The position numbers and the translations under genes are program-made. Positions 62,567 through 64,000 of a stretch of 64,000 nt of DNA are shown here, piece by piece. The DNA lies in assembly GCA_009911185.1 (NCBI GenBank), contig QXWW01000018.1:16059-80058 (forward strand), written 5' to 3'. The DNA is from Lachnospiraceae bacterium. GTDB lineage: Bacteria > Bacillota > Clostridia > Lachnospirales > Lachnospiraceae. Within the stretch, counting starts at the first letter, position 1; every line of letters begins with the position of its first letter. The notes under the pieces were generated by a model. That model made no database searches and was not told the origin of the DNA. It saw nothing but the letters and a program-made list of their open reading frames with translations.

Positions 62567-64000
62567 CTATTCGTCAGCTTTTATTTCATCTAACTTATAA
62601 ATAAATTTCACACTTCCTTTTGCATTTTCCTGCAAAGATGTAAATATCTGGTATTCCTCGCCAGCTTCCCTGACTGCTTTCATATTATTTAGCAGATCCT
62701 TCATATCGCCATTATAGGCATCTGCAATTTTATTAATACCCTCATCCTGAAACTCTATCATACCGTCCGCCAGTTCATGTGCGCCGTCGCTTAACTGATC
62801 TACGCCATCTGCAATATCCACAACCCCATTCGAAAGCTTTGCCGCGCCGTCATTCAGCGCCGTGTTGTTATCCACAAGCTGTCTGCTGCCATTATTTATC
62901 TGAAATACTCCATTTATCAAGACTGGTATTGCATCCTGTAGATCCTGTGTCCCCTTCGAAAGAGCCTCCATTCCTGTTACAAGACTGTAGCCGCTATCTG
63001 TTTTCTCCTCTATGCTGCCTGCAATGGTTTTCTTGGTCTGTTCCGCCGCCGATACTGCCGCACTTCCTGCCGCACTTTTTGCACCCTCATAGGCAGCTGT
63101 CTGAGCCGCTTCCTTGGCTCCGCTTACCGCCGCGCTTCCTGCCGCTTCTTTGGCCCCGCTTACTGCCGCGCTTCCTGCCGCTTCCTTAGCTCCGCTTACC
63201 GCCGCGCTTCCTGCCGCTTCTTTGGCTCCGCTTACCGCCGCACTTCCTGCCGCTTCCTTAGCCCCACTTACCGCCGCGCTTCCTGCCGCTTCCTTGGCCC
63301 CGCTTACTGCCGCTTCTCCGGCTGCGTTTGATGATGCTGCTACTGCCGTGTCTTCGGCAACCTGTTTTGCTACTTGTATAGCAGAAGTTCCCGCTGTCAT
63401 TTTAGCAGCGGACAGAGCCACATTGCCGGCTACTCCCTTAGCTCCGGATAAGGCTGACTGTCCGGCCGTTTCGATTGCTGCCTGCCTGGAGGCTTCAGCT
63501 ACAGAAGCGCTCATCTGATCCACGAATCCGCCATCTGCTGCCAGTTGCGCAGCAAAATTTGCTGCCACTGCATTTGCAGTATCTCCATCCATACCTGACG
63601 CTGTTAATACCTCTGCCAACTGCGCGGATACAGAGGCAATACTGCCTGTCATCTGTTCCTTTGCTTTCCCTTGGATTTCAGCGTACTTCCCTTCAGCAAA
63701 AGTTTTTTCCACAGCCGCCGCTGCTGTCTGCTGAATTGTATCTGCCTGGGCATCAATGCCTGCTGAAACCTGATTCTTAATCTCTTCTGCCTGGGCATCA
63801 ATGCCTGCTGAAACCTGATTCTTAATCTCTTCTGCCTGGGCATCCACACTTGCCGCTGCCTGCCCGCGGATGACATCCTCCTGAGCATGGATCTGAGCTT
63901 TTGCCTGGTCTTTAATGGTCTCAGCCTGGGCATCCACTGCCGCCTGCGCCTGCCCCTTAATGGACTCGGCCTGGGCATCCACTGCCGCCTGCGCCTGCCC
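62567..64000 (-). CDS. Large repeat-rich envelope/exporter protein, C-terminal part
   Basis: The 5' end lies beyond the window; 477 codons are present. From right to left the coding shows six units of 15 residues (IDAQAEEIKNQVSAG-like), an Ala-rich region with six 12-residue units (EAAGSAAVSGAK), then a segment with the LSDGAHELADGM-type repeats of YhgE/Pip and MMPL-type proteins. It ends SVKFIYKLDEIKADE without a membrane helix. I infer it is the extracytoplasmic tail of an RND/MMPL-type exporter or a YhgE-like protein. Function is uncertain. Confidence 0.65.
   Translation of the reverse strand, partial: GQAQAAVDAQAESIKGQAQAAVDAQAETIKDQAKAQIHAQEDVIRGQAAASVDAQAEEIKNQVSAGIDAQAEEIKNQVSAGIDAQADTIQQTAAAAVEKTFAEGKYAEIQGKAKEQMTGSIASVSAQLAEVLTASGMDGDTANAVAANFAAQLAADGGFVDQMSASVAEASRQAAIETAGQSALSGAKGVAGNVALSAAKMTAGTSAIQVAKQVAEDTAVAASSNAAGEAAVSGAKEAAGSAAVSGAKEAAGSAAVSGAKEAAGSAAVSGAKEAAGSAAVSGAKEAAGSAAVSGAKEAAQTAAYEGAKSAAGSAAVSAAEQTKKTIAGSIEEKTDSGYSLVTGMEALSKGTQDLQDAIPVLINGVFQINNGSRQLVDNNTALNDGAAKLSNGVVDIADGVDQLSDGAHELADGMIEFQDEGINKIADAYNGDMKDLLNNMKAVREAGEEYQIFTSLQENAKGSVKFIYKLDEIKADE
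63108..63323. repeat. Six tandem 36-bp repeats
   Basis: Within the gene, units starting at 63108, 63144, 63180, 63216, 63252 and 63288 repeat with few changes; the encoded unit is EAAGSAAVSGAK. Differences are mostly third-position. Unit number is likely variable between strains. Confidence 0.85.
63741..64000. repeat. Tandem 45-bp repeats
   Basis: Units begin at 63741, 63786, 63831, 63876, 63921 and 63966 and continue beyond the window. The first two are identical over 45 bases; the others diverge. The encoded unit is IDAQAEEIKNQVSAG-like, suiting a long helix. Confidence 0.8.

Noticed and set aside
63108..64000. CRISPR-like array
   Set aside because: The repeats are contiguous without unique spacers, in frame, and encode regular peptide units.

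Overview
ORGANISM. The window looks like the chromosome of a gut-type Lachnospiraceae (Clostridia, Firmicutes). Evidence: strong GGAGG ribosome-binding sites, A/T-rich intergenic DNA with sigma-A type promoters, T-tailed hairpin terminators, GHKL/LytTR two-component pairs, an MsmX/UgpC-type sugar ATPase lying away from its permeases, and coiled-coil or hydrophilic proteins of kinds I know mainly from this family. I see no rRNA, tRNA, CRISPR array, prophage or plasmid module. It is mostly ordinary chromosome, with mobile-element debris at about 32.4-32.9, 49.7-49.9 and 60.3-61.7 kb. LAYOUT. 1-8.7 kb: aspartate kinase (cut by the window edge), a MATE exporter with an attenuator-like leader, and glutamate synthase gltB-gltD. 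9.1-10.8 kb: a MarR regulator and an FUSC-type membrane protein behind a palindromic operator. 10.8-16.7 kb: a large secreted GH3 glucosidase divergent from a LytTR response regulator/GHKL kinase pair. 16.8-20.4 kb: a minus-strand operon of a hydrophilic protein, a CPBP protease, a second MATE exporter and a GNAT acetyltransferase. 20.5-28.7 kb: an apparent eight-gene minus-strand operon, folC-folE-folP-folBK followed without a break by a leucine-rich-repeat protein, a VWA/metallopeptidase-like protein, a MoxR-type AAA ATPase and a HAD phosphatase, closed by one terminator. 28.8-31.1 kb: an LtaS-like phosphoglycerol transferase with an extra C-terminal beta domain. 31.2-41.0 kb: a coiled-coil protein, mobile debris, Rrf2 and CdaR-type regulators, the sugar ATPase, then S1 protein, lytic transglycosylase, dUTPase and an odd phosphoribosyltransferase in one operon, a DUF6033-like protein and an SGNH lipoprotein. 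41.2-54.2 kb: a sugar locus with GH36 alpha-galactosidase, amylosucrase-like GH13, an ABC importer, esterase, LacI regulator, fructokinase, KDPG aldolase and KDG kinase. 54.3-60.3 kb: TIGR04086-like membrane protein, a nuclease-XPD helicase fusion, an HPr-like protein without the phosphorylatable His, and larB-larC for the nickel-pincer cofactor. 60.3-64 kb: palindromic elements, a gene remnant cut by a decayed IS5-family element, small membrane proteins and the C-terminal part of a large repeat-rich protein. HOW IT WORKS TOGETHER. The sugar locus imports alpha-galactosides or sucrose-type sugars, cleaves them in the cytoplasm and phosphorylates fructose; the ATPase at 34.6 kb probably powers the importer. 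KDPG aldolase and KDG kinase form a separate hexuronate branch on the opposite strand. The folate operon supplies dihydropteroate and polyglutamylation steps. The most interesting candidate for an undescribed system is the LRR/VWA/MoxR/HAD module cotranscribed with it. Also notable are the MATE leader attenuator, the Crh-like HPr, the nuclease-helicase fusion, the DNA-level tandem repeats at the right edge, and a mobile-element repeat that supplies part of the stop codon of the Rrf2 gene.
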